The notes: generated by a model not told the origin, from the letters alone. Counted from the first letter of the stretch, positions 1 to 10,500 are shown. The stretch is DNA of 64,000 nucleotides from Streptomyces sp. SKN60 (GCF_026236535.1 NZ_JAHTMW010000019.1:1-64000); one strand, 5' to 3'. Made by a program: numbers and translations.

Positions 1-403
1 GGTGGGCGCAGCCCATCGCGCAGCGACGCCGTAGGCGCCCTTGACGCGGTGGTGGAGGGGGCCACACTCGGAGAGAGAGGGCGGCCGCACCAGAAGCACA
101 CAAGAAACGGCCACCCGCCGACACCTCCACCCGCCGACACCTCCACCCGCCGGGACCCCCGCCCGGAGGGCCCGAGCCCCGCCCCGTACCCGCCGAAGAA
201 ACCACCCCGGGCGCGGCCCGAAAACCCCTCCAGGCGGCCCTGGGCGCCCCCTTCCCGCGCCTCCCCCATCCCTCCCGTACCTGGGCTCCGACCACTCCCC
301 GTACACCCGCCAAGCGACCCCCCAAGACCTCACCCCACCACCCCTGACCTGGGCTTTTACGCCCTCCTCCCGTAGCGTTCCTCTTCCACGGAAGGGGACC
401 CGC
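1..403. other. Left-edge region with no supported gene
   Basis: About 400 bases precede the first supported start codon. An open frame runs through this stretch in frame with the downstream methyltransferase, but it is low-complexity Pro/Arg/Thr-rich translation and is not credible as protein. Visible content is a 16-bp tandem repeat (113-152) and a GGAAGGGG ribosome binding site just before position 404. I see no RNA gene. Confidence 0.5.
113..152. repeat. 16-bp tandem repeat, 2.5 copies
   Basis: The unit ACCCGCCGACACCTCC occurs at 113-128 and 129-144, followed by a partial third copy (ACCCGCCG, 145-152). It lies in the non-coding leader upstream of the methyltransferase gene. It is probably slippage-generated and has no evident function. 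Confidence 0.7.
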
Positions 404-1162
404 ATGGACCACTTGGACCGCTCGACCCGTACCACCGACGACGTACTCCGCCTCCTCGACAAGCTGTTCGCCGAGGACGCCGACAAGTGGCAGGGCTTCT
501 ACGACGACCGGACGCGCCCGGTGCCGTTCTTCGTCGACAAGCCGGACGAGTGTCTGGTCGCGCACGTCGAGGCCGGACTGCTCCCCGCCGGCGGCCGCGT
601 CCTCGACCTCGGGTGCGGGCCGGGGCGGAATGCGCGCTATCTCGCGGAGCGCGGCTTCGCGGTCGACGCGGTGGACCTGTCGGCGGGCGCGCTGGCGTGG
701 GCGCGGGAGCGGGCGGCGGCGTCCGGCCTGGAGATCCGGTTCCTGCACGGCGACGCGTTCACGACGCCCGGTCTCGTGGACGGCGGTCCGTACGACCTGA
801 TCCACGACTCGGGCTGCTTCCACCACATCGCGCCGCACCGCCGCGTCACGTACCTCGACTTCCTCGCCCGCCACCTCGCCCCCGGCGGCCACTTCTCCCT
901 CACCTGCTTCGCCGCCGGCCCCGACGGCATGGGCTCCGAACTCCCCGACCCGGCCTTCTACCGCGACGCCTCCCTCCACGGCGGCCTGGCGTACACCGCC
1001 GACGCCCTGCGCACGGTCTTCTCCTCCTACGAGGAACGCGAACTCCGCCGCATGCACGACGAACCCGCCGACTCCCCCTCCTTCGGCGAGCCGTTCCTCT
1101 GGACCGGCCTCTTCCACCGCCCCGTCGAAAACTCGGTCGGCGGCGTCAGTACTCGCTGTTAG
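404..1162 (+). CDS. Class I SAM-dependent methyltransferase
   Basis: A 252-residue protein with a Rossmann-type SAM-binding core. Motif I, VLDLGCGPGRNARYLAERG, is near residues 65-83. An acidic post-I motif (VDAVDLSAG) follows, and HDSGCFHHI near residue 133 sits where many small-molecule methyltransferases carry a catalytic or substrate loop. The ATG at 404 is preceded by GGAAGGGG at good spacing and begins a compact family-length protein. The upstream extension of the frame is Pro/Arg-rich and was rejected. The substrate cannot be read from sequence. It is followed by a separate secreted-protein gene and looks monocistronic. Confidence 0.9.
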   Translation: MDHLDRSTRTTDDVLRLLDKLFAEDADKWQGFYDDRTRPVPFFVDKPDECLVAHVEAGLLPAGGRVLDLGCGPGRNARYLAERGFAVDAVDLSAGALAWARERAAASGLEIRFLHGDAFTTPGLVDGGPYDLIHDSGCFHHIAPHRRVTYLDFLARHLAPGGHFSLTCFAAGPDGMGSELPDPAFYRDASLHGGLAYTADALRTVFSSYEERELRRMHDEPADSPSFGEPFLWTGLFHRPVENSVGGVSTRC

Positions 1163-1220
1163 CCTCCTCGCGCTCGGGCCGTCACAAGATCCCGGGCGAC
1201 CACTGGGGAGGGATACGTAC

Positions 1221-3389
1221 ATGTCCGGCAGAAGAAGAGGCGGCGCCAGAGCCGCCGTGGTGGGCGGCTGCCTGGCCGCGGTCGTGGGGGCGGGGGTGGC
1301 GGTCCCCGGAGCGGCGTACGCGGTGGACAACCTGCCGCCGAAGCAGCCGCTGGTGCAGGACCTGCAGAACAACTTCAAGCCGTGCGCGACGGGCGACGAA
1401 CCGTTCTACACGGGCCAGCCGCCGGTCCTCACCGCCCTGCTGTCCGATCCTGCCGAGGACGACAGGATCGGCTACCAGGAGCTGGTGTCCGGCGAGTTCG
1501 AGATCTGGTGGACGGACGCGGCCGGCGCCGAGCAGCGTCGCTCGTTCACGACGTACCAGCAGCACAACGACCGGATCCACCGCATCACCGTGCCCTCCGA
1601 CATCCCCGCGGACACCGTGATCTCCTGGCGCGTCCGCGCCAACGACGGCACGCTGAACGGCGCTTGGAGCTCCGACGCCCCGAGCGGCGCGGCCTGCCGC
1701 TTCGTCTACGACAACGAGAGCCCCAAGGCTCCGAGCGTCAGCTCGCCCGAGTTTCCCGCGGAGACGTGGTGGGGTGGCGGGGTCGGCACCTACGGCAGCT
1801 TCACCCTGGACTCTCCCTCGCCCGACGTCGTGGAGTACCGCTACAGCCTCATCGACGCTCCGGGCGAGGTCGTCCTCCGTCCGACCGAGCTCGGCGGACC
1901 GGTCACGTTCCGCTACGCACCGCTGAGCAACGCGCCGCAGCGTGTCGAGGCGTACGCCATCGACCGTTCGGGGCGGCGAAGCGGGACCACGTACTACACC
2001 TTCTACCCGAAGGCGGCGAGCGCTCCCGTCTCCGAGTGGAAGCTGGCCGACCCGGCCGGTTCCACCACGGCCGCCGCCGAGACCGGCAAGGCGGCGCAGG
2101 CTGGCGACGGTGTGACCTTCGGCGGCCCCGTGCCCTCGGGCACCTCGCTGACCTCCACCGCCACGCTCAACGGCAGCAGCCACGCCCACCTCACCACGGA
2201 CACCCCGGCGGTCGGCACCGGCGCAGGCAAGACCTTCGCCATCGGCGCGTGGGTGCGCCCGGCGGCGACCGGCCAGTCGATGACCGTGGCCAGTCAGGAT
2301 GCCACCGACGAGGCGGCCTACTCCCTGGGCCTCGACGTCCCGGAGGGCGGGCCCGCCGCGTGGTCCTTCGCCATCGGCGACGCCAAGGTCACGGGCGGCG
2401 CGCCGGAGACCGGCGAGTGGGCGTACCTGCTCGGGATCTATGACGTGGAGACGGGATACGCCCAGCTCTTCGTCAACGGTCACGAGGTCGGCGCGAAGGT
2501 GAAGGCGGCGCCGGCAACGTCCGACGGCGCGTTCCAGATCGGCCGGGTGCTCTCCAAGACCGGCTACAAGCACCGCTGGAACGGTGAGATCGGCGACGTG
2601 CGGGCGTACGACCGGCTGGTCGTCCCGGCGGAGGTGTCCGAGCTCGCTCGCCGCAAGCCGAAGCTCCTCGGCCACTGGTCGTTCAGCACCGAGGCCGACG
2701 GCGCCACGCCGGAGCAGAACGGCGGAGCGCCGCTGAAGCTCGCGTCCGGCGCGACGATCTACCGGAACACGAACAACAACTGCCTCCCCGACATCGACCC
2801 CGACTGCACCTACCAGCCGCCGCCGCTGGTCGGCGACGGCAACCTGCGCCTGGACGGCACCTCCGGTTACGCGGCCACCGAAGGGCCGGTCGTCGACACC
2901 GGGAACAGCTTCACCATCGGCGTCCTCGTCCGGATCGCCGACGAGGACGCGACGCGGCCGATGACCGTGCTCTCGCAGGCCGGTGAGCACACCGACGCGT
3001 TCAAGCTGCGCTATGAGCCCTCGACGTACTCGTGGCAGCTGATCGTGCCGGAGCGGGACGAGGCCGGCGCGCCTGAGAAGGTCGTCTCCCAGGTCGAGAT
3101 GCCGTCCGGCAGCAGCGGATGGGGCACCCGCCTCGCGGTGGTCTACGACGACGCGTCCGACACCCTCAAGCTGTTCGCCGACGGCTACACCAACGCCGGG
3201 GCGACCACCCACCTTCCCAACGGCTGGAAGAGCACCGGGGCCCTCACGGTGGGCCGCAGCCGGACCGCCGACGGCTGGGGCGAGTACCTGAAGGGCGACG
3301 TCGACGAGATCCAGGCCTACGAGGGCGCTCTGGAGGACGACGACATCATCGGCTTGGGTTGGGAGCCCGAGCCCTGCCTCTGCTACTGA
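1221..3389 (+). CDS. Secreted LamG-like (concanavalin-fold) protein
   Basis: A 722-residue exported protein. Residues 1-34 form a signal peptide (Arg-rich start, hydrophobic core, AYA cleavage-like end). An Ig/fibronectin-like N-terminal half follows, with WRVRANDGTLNG resembling domains seen in actinobacterial exoproteins. Two LamG/jellyroll-like modules (roughly 290-475 and 480-715) repeat the pattern TFAIGAWVRP / SFTIGVLVRI ... LFVNG / LFADG ... GEIGDVRAYDR / GDVDEIQAYEG. Such modules bind carbohydrates or act as adhesive spacers. No catalytic domain is visible. The gene ends convergently with the next one, overlapping it by seven bases. Confidence 0.85.
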   Translation: MSGRRRGGARAAVVGGCLAAVVGAGVAVPGAAYAVDNLPPKQPLVQDLQNNFKPCATGDEPFYTGQPPVLTALLSDPAEDDRIGYQELVSGEFEIWWTDAAGAEQRRSFTTYQQHNDRIHRITVPSDIPADTVISWRVRANDGTLNGAWSSDAPSGAACRFVYDNESPKAPSVSSPEFPAETWWGGGVGTYGSFTLDSPSPDVVEYRYSLIDAPGEVVLRPTELGGPVTFRYAPLSNAPQRVEAYAIDRSGRRSGTTYYTFYPKAASAPVSEWKLADPAGSTTAAAETGKAAQAGDGVTFGGPVPSGTSLTSTATLNGSSHAHLTTDTPAVGTGAGKTFAIGAWVRPAATGQSMTVASQDATDEAAYSLGLDVPEGGPAAWSFAIGDAKVTGGAPETGEWAYLLGIYDVETGYAQLFVNGHEVGAKVKAAPATSDGAFQIGRVLSKTGYKHRWNGEIGDVRAYDRLVVPAEVSELARRKPKLLGHWSFSTEADGATPEQNGGAPLKLASGATIYRNTNNNCLPDIDPDCTYQPPPLVGDGNLRLDGTSGYAATEGPVVDTGNSFTIGVLVRIADEDATRPMTVLSQAGEHTDAFKLRYEPSTYSWQLIVPERDEAGAPEKVVSQVEMPSGSSGWGTRLAVVYDDASDTLKLFADGYTNAGATTHLPNGWKSTGALTVGRSRTADGWGEYLKGDVDEIQAYEGALEDDDIIGLGWEPEPCLCY

Positions 3390-3751
3390 CCCCCTCGGCG
3401 CGGGCTCAGGCAGAACGGGTGACCCGCCGGGTCCGTGAGCACGACGAACCGCTCCGGATCCGGCTGGTACTCCGGCCGACCCGCGCCCAGGGCCAGGAGG
3501 CGGGCCTCCGCCTCCGCCAGGTCGTCGACGTCGAAGTCCAGGTGCAGCTGCTGGGGTTGCTCCTGGCCCGGCCAGCGGGGCGGGCGGTAGTCGTCGACCC
3601 GCTGGAACCCGAGCATCAGCCCGCCGACGCGCTGCACGGCGGCGAACTCCCCGTGGTTCCGGGGGTGCAGCGGCAGCCCGGTGGCCCGGTGGTAGAAGTC
3701 GGCGAGGGCGAGCGGATCGGCGCAGTCGAGGGTGATCGCGGAGAGCTCCAT
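3383..3751 (-). CDS. VOC (glyoxalase/bleomycin-resistance fold) protein
   Basis: A 122-residue single-module vicinal-oxygen-chelate protein. The start MELSAITLDCADPLALADFYHRATG and the later QLHLDFDVDDLAEAEARLLALGA pattern are typical of the actinobacterial VOC subfamily. Metal ligand candidates are visible (H in LHLDFDV, E in the middle strand), but the function could be an enzyme or a ligand-binding protein. The internal ATG at 3751 fits homologue length better than the longer frame. Its stop codon overlaps the 3' end of the convergent LamG gene. Confidence 0.85.
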   Translation of the reverse strand: MELSAITLDCADPLALADFYHRATGLPLHPRNHGEFAAVQRVGGLMLGFQRVDDYRPPRWPGQEQPQQLHLDFDVDDLAEAEARLLALGAGRPEYQPDPERFVVLTDPAGHPFCLSPRRGGQ

Positions 3752-3812
3752 GAGCCCCACCCTAGGCAGCAATTCCGTGGCCGCACGGGAGCCCGGCTCC
3801 TACCCTGTCCGC

Positions 3813-4142
3813 ATGGGCCACGCGAAGACCTCGTACGTCTGCCTGCCGTGCCGTGCCTCGTACAAGCAGCCGTACGACGCCTGGCGCGAGCGGCACTGCC
3901 CGCGCTGCGCGCGGGTGATGATCCATGCCGGCTCGGCCTTCCAGCCGCCGCGCCGCCGGGACCGAAACGCCTGGCGGGCCCTGTCCGTCGTCCTGAACTC
4001 CGGCATCGGCTTCCACAAATCCTGCTGCGGCGGCCCGGGTTGGCGCCCCCGCACCCTCCGCGAGGTCAAGGAACGCACCGCCTACGCCCGCCGCACCGGC
4101 GAGCCCGTGGCCCGCGCATTGCTGCGCTACGACCTGCCCTGA
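3813..4142 (+). CDS. Small zinc-ribbon protein, actinobacterial, unknown function
   Basis: A 109-residue basic protein. It has one CxxC pair near the N terminus (YVCLPCRAS), a second a little further on (HCPRCARV) and a later CC (KSCCGGPGWRPRTL). Together these suggest a treble-clef or zinc-ribbon. Proteins of this look are widespread in Streptomyces and are often mislabelled deoxyxylulose-5-phosphate synthase, which has no support here. The ATG at 3813 is taken because the sequence becomes conserved-looking there (MGHAKTSYVC). Divergent from the VOC gene. Confidence 0.75.
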   Translation: MGHAKTSYVCLPCRASYKQPYDAWRERHCPRCARVMIHAGSAFQPPRRRDRNAWRALSVVLNSGIGFHKSCCGGPGWRPRTLREVKERTAYARRTGEPVARALLRYDLP

Positions 4143-4176
4143 GGCGGGCCACGCGGGGCCGACCCACGCGGACGGG

Positions 4177-4668
4177 TCACCCCGTCCCCGCCGCCCCCGC
4201 CATCGTCCGCAAATACCCCGCCAGCCGGTCGTACTGCTCCCGCACCCCCGACTCCATGCCCGCCGCCAGCGCCTGGTCGCGGATCTCCGTGGTCGGCCAG
4301 AAGGACGTGCTGGTCAGGGCCGTGCCGCCGTCCGGGGTGGCGTCGAAGGAGAGGATCACGCGGACCGGGTCGGCGTCCGGCATCTGTTCGAAGAGCTCCG
4401 TGTAGACGAGGCGCTCGGACGGGACGATCTCCTCGTAGGTGCCGGAGAAGACGATCTCCTGGCCGTCGGGGCCGCGCTGGCCCCAGCGCCAGGCGCCGCC
4501 CGGGCGCAGGTCGATGTCGCAGACGGACATGGTCAGGGCGGCGGCGCCGTACCACTGCCGGACGTGCTCGGGGCGCGTCCACGCCTCCCAGACGCGGGTC
4601 ACCGGCGCGTCGAAGGTGCGGGTGATGACCAGCTCGCGGTCCGCCGGTGTCGTCAGCAAGGTGATCAT
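4177..4668 (-). CDS. SRPBCC/AHSA1 (START-like fold) protein
   Basis: A 163-residue protein of the activator-of-Hsp90 ATPase homologue type. It begins with the family pattern ELVITRTFDAPVTRVWEAWT and carries RPGGAWRW and LVYTELFE in the expected order. These proteins form a hydrophobic cavity and bind small ligands. Many are paired with an ArsR-type repressor, but no ArsR gene is adjacent here, so the regulatory partner is missing or elsewhere. ATG at 4668. The ligand is unknown. Confidence 0.85.
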   Translation of the reverse strand: MITLLTTPADRELVITRTFDAPVTRVWEAWTRPEHVRQWYGAAALTMSVCDIDLRPGGAWRWGQRGPDGQEIVFSGTYEEIVPSERLVYTELFEQMPDADPVRVILSFDATPDGGTALTSTSFWPTTEIRDQALAAGMESGVREQYDRLAGYLRTMAGAAGTG

Positions 4669-4875
4669 GTTCGATCACTCCCGTCTGCCTGGGCCGTCTC
4701 CGCCAGGTCTCCGCCAGAACCGACCGGATCCTCTCTCCTCAGGATGAACCCGACACACTCGCGCACGCGAGCGCGGAATCCGGTGAACGTGTTCAACCCA
4801 CAGGCGCTATCGTGCTCCCACGCGGTACGCGATCGACTACGCGACCGCCTTTCCGACCTGTGGGGGGTCTCTCAG

Positions 4876-6552
4876 ATGCGCTCAACGCGCACACTGCCGC
4901 ATGCCCTCGTGCGCGCGGCAACCGTTTTCGCACTCTCGGCAGGTGTCGCCCTGCCCGCCGTGATCGCGGCCCCTGCCGCGTACGCGGCCACCGTGACCGC
5001 CACCACCACCCTGGACGACGGCCGGCTGACCCTCGGGGGGCTGCCGAGCAACGCGCTCTGGGTGAAGGTGAGCGTGCTCGCCTCCGCCGCCGAAGGGGCG
5101 GCCGTGCTCGCCGAGACCGACGAGCTCACCTCGACCGGCGCCTACGCATGGACCACCGACGCGCCGATCAAGCTGCCCGAGGGCACCGCCCTCGGCGACT
5201 ACCCGCTCCGGGTCGACTACCGCCTGCCCGGCGGCCTGCTCACCCAGTGGACCGGCGGGACCTTCGGCTACAAGCTGCACACCGGTGTCTCCTCGGTCGT
5301 CTTCGACCGCAAGACCACCAGTTACGACCAGCGGGACGTCGTCCTCTCCGGCAAGGCCTCCACCTGGAACCCGGCCACCGGCGAGCGCACCAGCGCCGCC
5401 GAGGGCACCTCGGTGAAGGTCACGCTCAACCTGAAGGACGCCTACGGGCTGCCGCGCACCAAGGTCGCCACCGCGACCACGGCCGCCGACGGCGCCTTCG
5501 CCCTGCCCGTCACCCCGGACGCCGAGATCACCGGCGGCTCCGCCGAGGTGCAGGCCGCCACCGACGTCGACCCGGACAACGCGCGCCCGCTGCCCACCGT
5601 GGGCGTCGAGAAGCTGACGTACCGGATCACCTCGGACACCAGCAAGTACCGCGTCAACGCGGGCACCGACGTCACCGTCTCCGGCAAGGTCGAGCGCCTG
5701 ACCGAGGCCGGCTGGCAGGGCTTCGGCGGCGCGCCCGTGGTCTCCACGGGCACCGCGCAGAACTCGTGGGAAACCGCCCTGCGGAACGAGATCGGCTCCG
5801 GCGCCACGCTCCAGGACGGCAGCTTCTCGTACCTGGCGCGGGTGCAGTACACGACGACCGGCGCCTACACGGGCCTGCGTCCCTCCGTGTACTGGGGCGC
5901 GGGCAATGAGCGTCCGACGGACGTGGCCGCGCTCGCGGTGCCGCAGCAGTTCTCGTACACCGGGCTCTCGCAGACGCTCGACCAGTTCGGTCAGGTCACC
6001 ATGCGCGGCACCCTCGGGACCAACGGCAGCTGCTACCCGAAGCCCGACTGGGTCGCCCTCCAGGTCTCCCGGGACGGCGGGCGCACCTGGGGTCAGATGA
6101 CGTCCAGGGCCGTCAGCGACTGGTGCTCCTACGAGTTCAAGGTCTGGGGCTACGACAACGCCCTCTACCGGATCTACCACCCGGAGACGGATCGTTTCGT
6201 CACCAAGTACAGCACCGCCGTCCGGCTCTCCCGGATCCCGACCCGGATCGTCAACGTCACCATCAGCCCCTCGCGTCCGCGCACCGGCGGCAGCATGACC
6301 GTCAAGGGCCTGGTGCAGCAGAAGGTCAACGGGGTCTGGAAGGCCATGCCGGGCGCGCGCCTGACGCTGTACTACAAGCCCAAGGGCGACCCGTCGTGGT
6401 ACTGGGCCAAGAAGGACATCCCGACCAACACGTACGGGAACTTCAGCTTCAGCACCACCAACTACGGCGACGGCACGTGGGCCCTCGGCTGGCAGGAAAA
6501 GAACGGCTACTTCTACAGCGAGTCGAGGACGATCTATGTCGATGCGCTCTGA
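4876..6552 (+). CDS. Secreted Ig-like repeat protein, first of an overlapping pair
   Basis: A 558-residue exported protein. The signal peptide (about 1-37, ending AAYAA) is followed by beta-rich modules with recurring V-T-V-S-G-K phrases (VVLSGKASTW, VTVSGKVERL, MTVKGLVQQK). These resemble invasin or Ig-like domains of bacterial surface proteins. The C terminus carries LTLYYKPKGD and a Trp/Tyr-rich strand. The ATG at 4876 opens the signal peptide, and the longer upstream frame lacks one. The downstream paralogue starts inside this gene, so the two are probably translated coupled. Function unknown. Confidence 0.85.
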   Translation: MRSTRTLPHALVRAATVFALSAGVALPAVIAAPAAYAATVTATTTLDDGRLTLGGLPSNALWVKVSVLASAAEGAAVLAETDELTSTGAYAWTTDAPIKLPEGTALGDYPLRVDYRLPGGLLTQWTGGTFGYKLHTGVSSVVFDRKTTSYDQRDVVLSGKASTWNPATGERTSAAEGTSVKVTLNLKDAYGLPRTKVATATTAADGAFALPVTPDAEITGGSAEVQAATDVDPDNARPLPTVGVEKLTYRITSDTSKYRVNAGTDVTVSGKVERLTEAGWQGFGGAPVVSTGTAQNSWETALRNEIGSGATLQDGSFSYLARVQYTTTGAYTGLRPSVYWGAGNERPTDVAALAVPQQFSYTGLSQTLDQFGQVTMRGTLGTNGSCYPKPDWVALQVSRDGGRTWGQMTSRAVSDWCSYEFKVWGYDNALYRIYHPETDRFVTKYSTAVRLSRIPTRIVNVTISPSRPRTGGSMTVKGLVQQKVNGVWKAMPGARLTLYYKPKGDPSWYWAKKDIPTNTYGNFSFSTTNYGDGTWALGWQEKNGYFYSESRTIYVDAL

Positions 6553-8227
6553 TCTCCGACGGCTCTCGGCCGTCTCCCTCGTCACGGCGCTCACGGCGCT
6601 CACCCTGGGCGCGGCGGTCGGCCCGGCCTCCGCCGAGGACGTTCCGGCGACCCCCGCCGGCCCGGTGGGCATCGGCCGTGCGCTGACCAACGACGCCCAG
6701 CGCGGCAGCTTCAAGGTGACCGCCTGGACCGACGCGCCGGAGGCGACCGTCACCACCGTCTCGGCGAAGGTCCGGCAGGGCGACACCGTCCTCGCCGAGA
6801 TCCCGGCCCTGGAGGAGAACGCGGCGAGCAAGGGCACCTTCGCGCTGCCCGCGGTCGCGACGCTGAAGCTCACCGAGGACGGCGGCACCATCCCGTCGCT
6901 CGGCAAGTACGCGATCGACGTCACCGCCACGGACTCGCTGGGCAACACGGTGACCCGCGCCGACGCGGGCACGCTGGACTTCACGCTGAAGCCGCGACTG
7001 AACGCCTTCGGCATCGGCGACCCGAGCTGGGCCGACCCGTTCCTGCACCCGAAGGGCGCGCTGGTCGGCGTCCAGCCCGGCTCGGGCGACGAGGTGCCGC
7101 TGTCCGGCCGCACCGTGTCGTACGACTACACCGGTACGGACACGACGTTCGGCTCCGCGGTGACCGGGGAGACCGGCGAGTTCACCGGCGAGCCGGTCCC
7201 GGTGGAGACGCGGTACGCGTCGACCCAGGCCCGGTTCACCGAGGACAGCGCCGAGGTGCACGGCACCGCGACCTACTACGCGTACACCAGCGGCCAGGAG
7301 AAGCAGGCCACGGTCACCGCCTCCGCCGACAAGGTCCGCGCGGCCTCCGGCGAGCTGGTCACCGTCAGCGGCCGGGTCACCGACCCGAACGCCGCCGGCG
7401 CCCCGATGGCGGACGTCCCGGTGTCGGCGCGGCTGGGCGGCGGTCTGTCGAAGACCGTGCGCACCGACGCCGAGGGCCGGTTCAGCGTGCAGCTCGTCGC
7501 CGCGCCGGGCCGGGACCCGTGGGGCAGCGTGGCGTCCGGCTGGTCGGTCCAGTCGGAGAGCCGGTTCCTCACCTTCTACGCGAACGGGCCGCTGGCCCTG
7601 CCCGCCGACTCGGTCACCACGGTGGTCGGGTACAAGCTGGCGACGGACGCGCGGCTGACCGTGTACGGCGAGCTGCGCGCCCCGTACGAGACCTGGATGT
7701 CCACCTCGTCCTCGCAGACGGTGGTCCTGGAGCAGTCCCCGGACGGGCAGACCGGGTGGAAGCAGATCGCCTCCACCAGCTTCTACAACAACAACGTGCG
7801 GACGCCGTTCACGATCGGCGCCTGGAACAAGGGCGGTTGGTTCCGGGTCCGGCACCTGGCCAACGACTACTTCGGCGAGTCGGCCGGCAAGCCCTTCTAC
7901 ATCGTCCGCACCGACTCGCGGGTGACCGGCCTCAAGGCCTCTCCGGACCCGGTCGCCAAGGGTTCGGCGATCACGGTGACGGGTTCGCTGCAGCACTACA
8001 CCAGTGGTGCGTGGCGCGGTCTGGGCTACCAGCCGGTGAGCGTGTGGTTCAAGCCCTGGGGCAAGACGGGCACCTGGAAGCAGGTCGCGACCGGCAAGTC
8101 CTCGTCGACCGGCGCGGTGTCGGTGAAGACGACGGCGGGCGTCGACGGCTGGTACCAGATCCGCTACTACGGTGACGGCACCCACTTCCAGACCTTCAGC
8201 GGTCAGGACTGGGTCGACGTGCGCTGA
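6536..8227 (+). CDS. Secreted Ig-like repeat protein, second of an overlapping pair
   Basis: A 563-residue exported protein with a signal peptide (about 1-33, ending PASAED). It has the same architecture as its upstream neighbour: repeated VTVSGRV / ITVTGSLQ modules and a terminal module with VWFKPWGKTGTWK, matching the LTLYYKPKGD region of the first protein. ATG at 6536 overlaps the upstream stop by 17 bases, and a second in-frame ATG at 6542 is also possible. The pair looks like an ancient tandem duplication kept as one transcription unit. A strong hairpin follows at 8256. Function unknown, probably cell-surface. Confidence 0.85.
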   Translation: MSMRSDLRRLSAVSLVTALTALTLGAAVGPASAEDVPATPAGPVGIGRALTNDAQRGSFKVTAWTDAPEATVTTVSAKVRQGDTVLAEIPALEENAASKGTFALPAVATLKLTEDGGTIPSLGKYAIDVTATDSLGNTVTRADAGTLDFTLKPRLNAFGIGDPSWADPFLHPKGALVGVQPGSGDEVPLSGRTVSYDYTGTDTTFGSAVTGETGEFTGEPVPVETRYASTQARFTEDSAEVHGTATYYAYTSGQEKQATVTASADKVRAASGELVTVSGRVTDPNAAGAPMADVPVSARLGGGLSKTVRTDAEGRFSVQLVAAPGRDPWGSVASGWSVQSESRFLTFYANGPLALPADSVTTVVGYKLATDARLTVYGELRAPYETWMSTSSSQTVVLEQSPDGQTGWKQIASTSFYNNNVRTPFTIGAWNKGGWFRVRHLANDYFGESAGKPFYIVRTDSRVTGLKASPDPVAKGSAITVTGSLQHYTSGAWRGLGYQPVSVWFKPWGKTGTWKQVATGKSSSTGAVSVKTTAGVDGWYQIRYYGDGTHFQTFSGQDWVDVR

Positions 8228-8255
8228 GCACATCACGGCACACGACCGCATGACT

Positions 8256-8287
8256 GAAGGGCGGCACCCTCTCGGGTGCCGCCCTTC
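8256..8287. terminator. Intrinsic terminator hairpin, probably bidirectional
   Basis: A perfect 14-bp stem (GAAGGGCGGCACCC at 8256-8269 with its complement at 8274-8287) encloses the loop TCTC. It sits between the end of the secreted pair and the end of groEL, which converge. There is no clear U tract, which is usual in Streptomyces. Confidence 0.85.
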
Positions 8288-8335
8288 GGCGTTCGGCTTC
8301 GGCTCATCGAGCCGGGAACCTCCGATCCGTCAGGA

Positions 8336-9958
<1,623 letters not shown>

Positions 9959-10086
9959 GTGAAGTGGTCCTCCCGGACATGGGGTGGATAACGCTCCAGG
10001 ACCGCGCCGACGCCCGCGACGGACGGCCCGCGCTCCTCGTGGGTTCCTTCCCCACTCGGTCCGCGACCTCGTCTGCCCGATCCTCG

Positions 10087-10113
10087 TAAGCACTCTCAGC
10101 GTGAGAGTGCTAA
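10087..10113. promoter_or_regulatory. CIRCE operator (HrcA site), proximal copy
   Basis: TAAGCACTC, a 9-base spacer, then GAGTGCTAA. This matches the CIRCE consensus TTAGCACTC-N9-GAGTGCTAA with one mismatch. It lies upstream of groEL on the minus strand and is the binding site of the heat-shock repressor HrcA. Confidence 0.95.
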
Positions 10114-10122
10114 CGCCAATGA

Positions 10123-10149
10123 TTAGCACTCGCCCTATGGGAGTGCAAG
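10123..10149. promoter_or_regulatory. CIRCE operator, distal copy, overlapping a candidate promoter
   Basis: TTAGCACTC, 9-base spacer, then GAGTGCAAG: a perfect left arm and a right arm with two mismatches. It begins 10 bases from the end of the proximal copy. On the minus strand the same bases contain TTGCAC (10148-10143) and, 17 bases on, TAATCA (10125-10120), a plausible though weak -35/-10 pair. An HrcA dimer here would therefore cover the promoter. Confidence 0.8.
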
Positions 10150-10220
10150 CGACTACGGAGGATCCGCCCATCCTGTGGACGCGCGAGGGGCACCGCGCGC
10201 GCCCCGCTCCGGGAACGCAC

Positions 10221-10256
10221 GAGGGGCCCGCATCCCCACCGGGATGCGGGCCCCTC
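10221..10256 (-). terminator. Strong terminator after the cold-shock gene
   Basis: A perfect 16-bp stem (10221-10236 with 10241-10256, loop CACC), very GC rich. It lies just past the stop codon of the cold-shock gene and upstream of the groEL promoter. It insulates the heat-shock unit from cold-shock transcription. Confidence 0.9.
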
Positions 10257-10290
10257 GACGGAAGTGCGTCGGTGGCCGATCGCGCCGCGC

Positions 10291-10500
10291 TCAGGCAGAG
10301 GCGGCGAGCTTGACCATGTCCGCCTGCGGGCCCTTCTGGCCCTGCGAGATCTCGAACTCGACCCGCTGCCCTTCTTCAAGGGTGCGGTAGCCGTCCATCT
10401 GGATCGCGCTGTAGTGGACGAAAACATCCGCACCACCGTCGACCGCGATGAAGCCGTAGCCCTTCTCCGCGTTGAACCACTTGACGGTGCCCTGAGCCAT
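10291..10500 (-). CDS. Cold-shock domain protein (CspA family)
   Basis: A 69-residue single cold-shock domain that binds single-stranded RNA or DNA. Both RNA-binding motifs are present: RNP1 KGYGFIAV and RNP2 VFVHYSAI. It is two residues or so longer than the common 67-residue Streptomyces paralogues and ends VKLAASA. It starts at ATG 10500. About 330 bases of non-coding DNA lie upstream before the next gene's terminator, compatible with a long, structured 5' leader as seen for csp genes in other bacteria. Confidence 0.95.
   Translation of the reverse strand: MAQGTVKWFNAEKGYGFIAVDGGADVFVHYSAIQMDGYRTLEEGQRVEFEISQGQKGPQADMVKLAASA

Noticed and set aside
41..403. In-frame N-terminal extension of the first methyltransferase
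   Set aside because: The translation is Pro/Arg-rich low complexity with tandem repeats, and a well-placed ribosome site precedes the ATG at 404.
1182..3212. 676-codon antisense frame over the LamG gene
   Set aside because: Same type of shadow; no start signal and no protein-like motifs.
3813..4142. Annotation as deoxyxylulose-5-phosphate synthase
   Set aside because: The 109-residue zinc-ribbon-like protein has no thiamine-diphosphate domain; the name is a known mislabel.
4882..8251. Long antisense frames over the two exoprotein genes
   Set aside because: They cross gene boundaries and terminator structure, and their composition is that of shadows.
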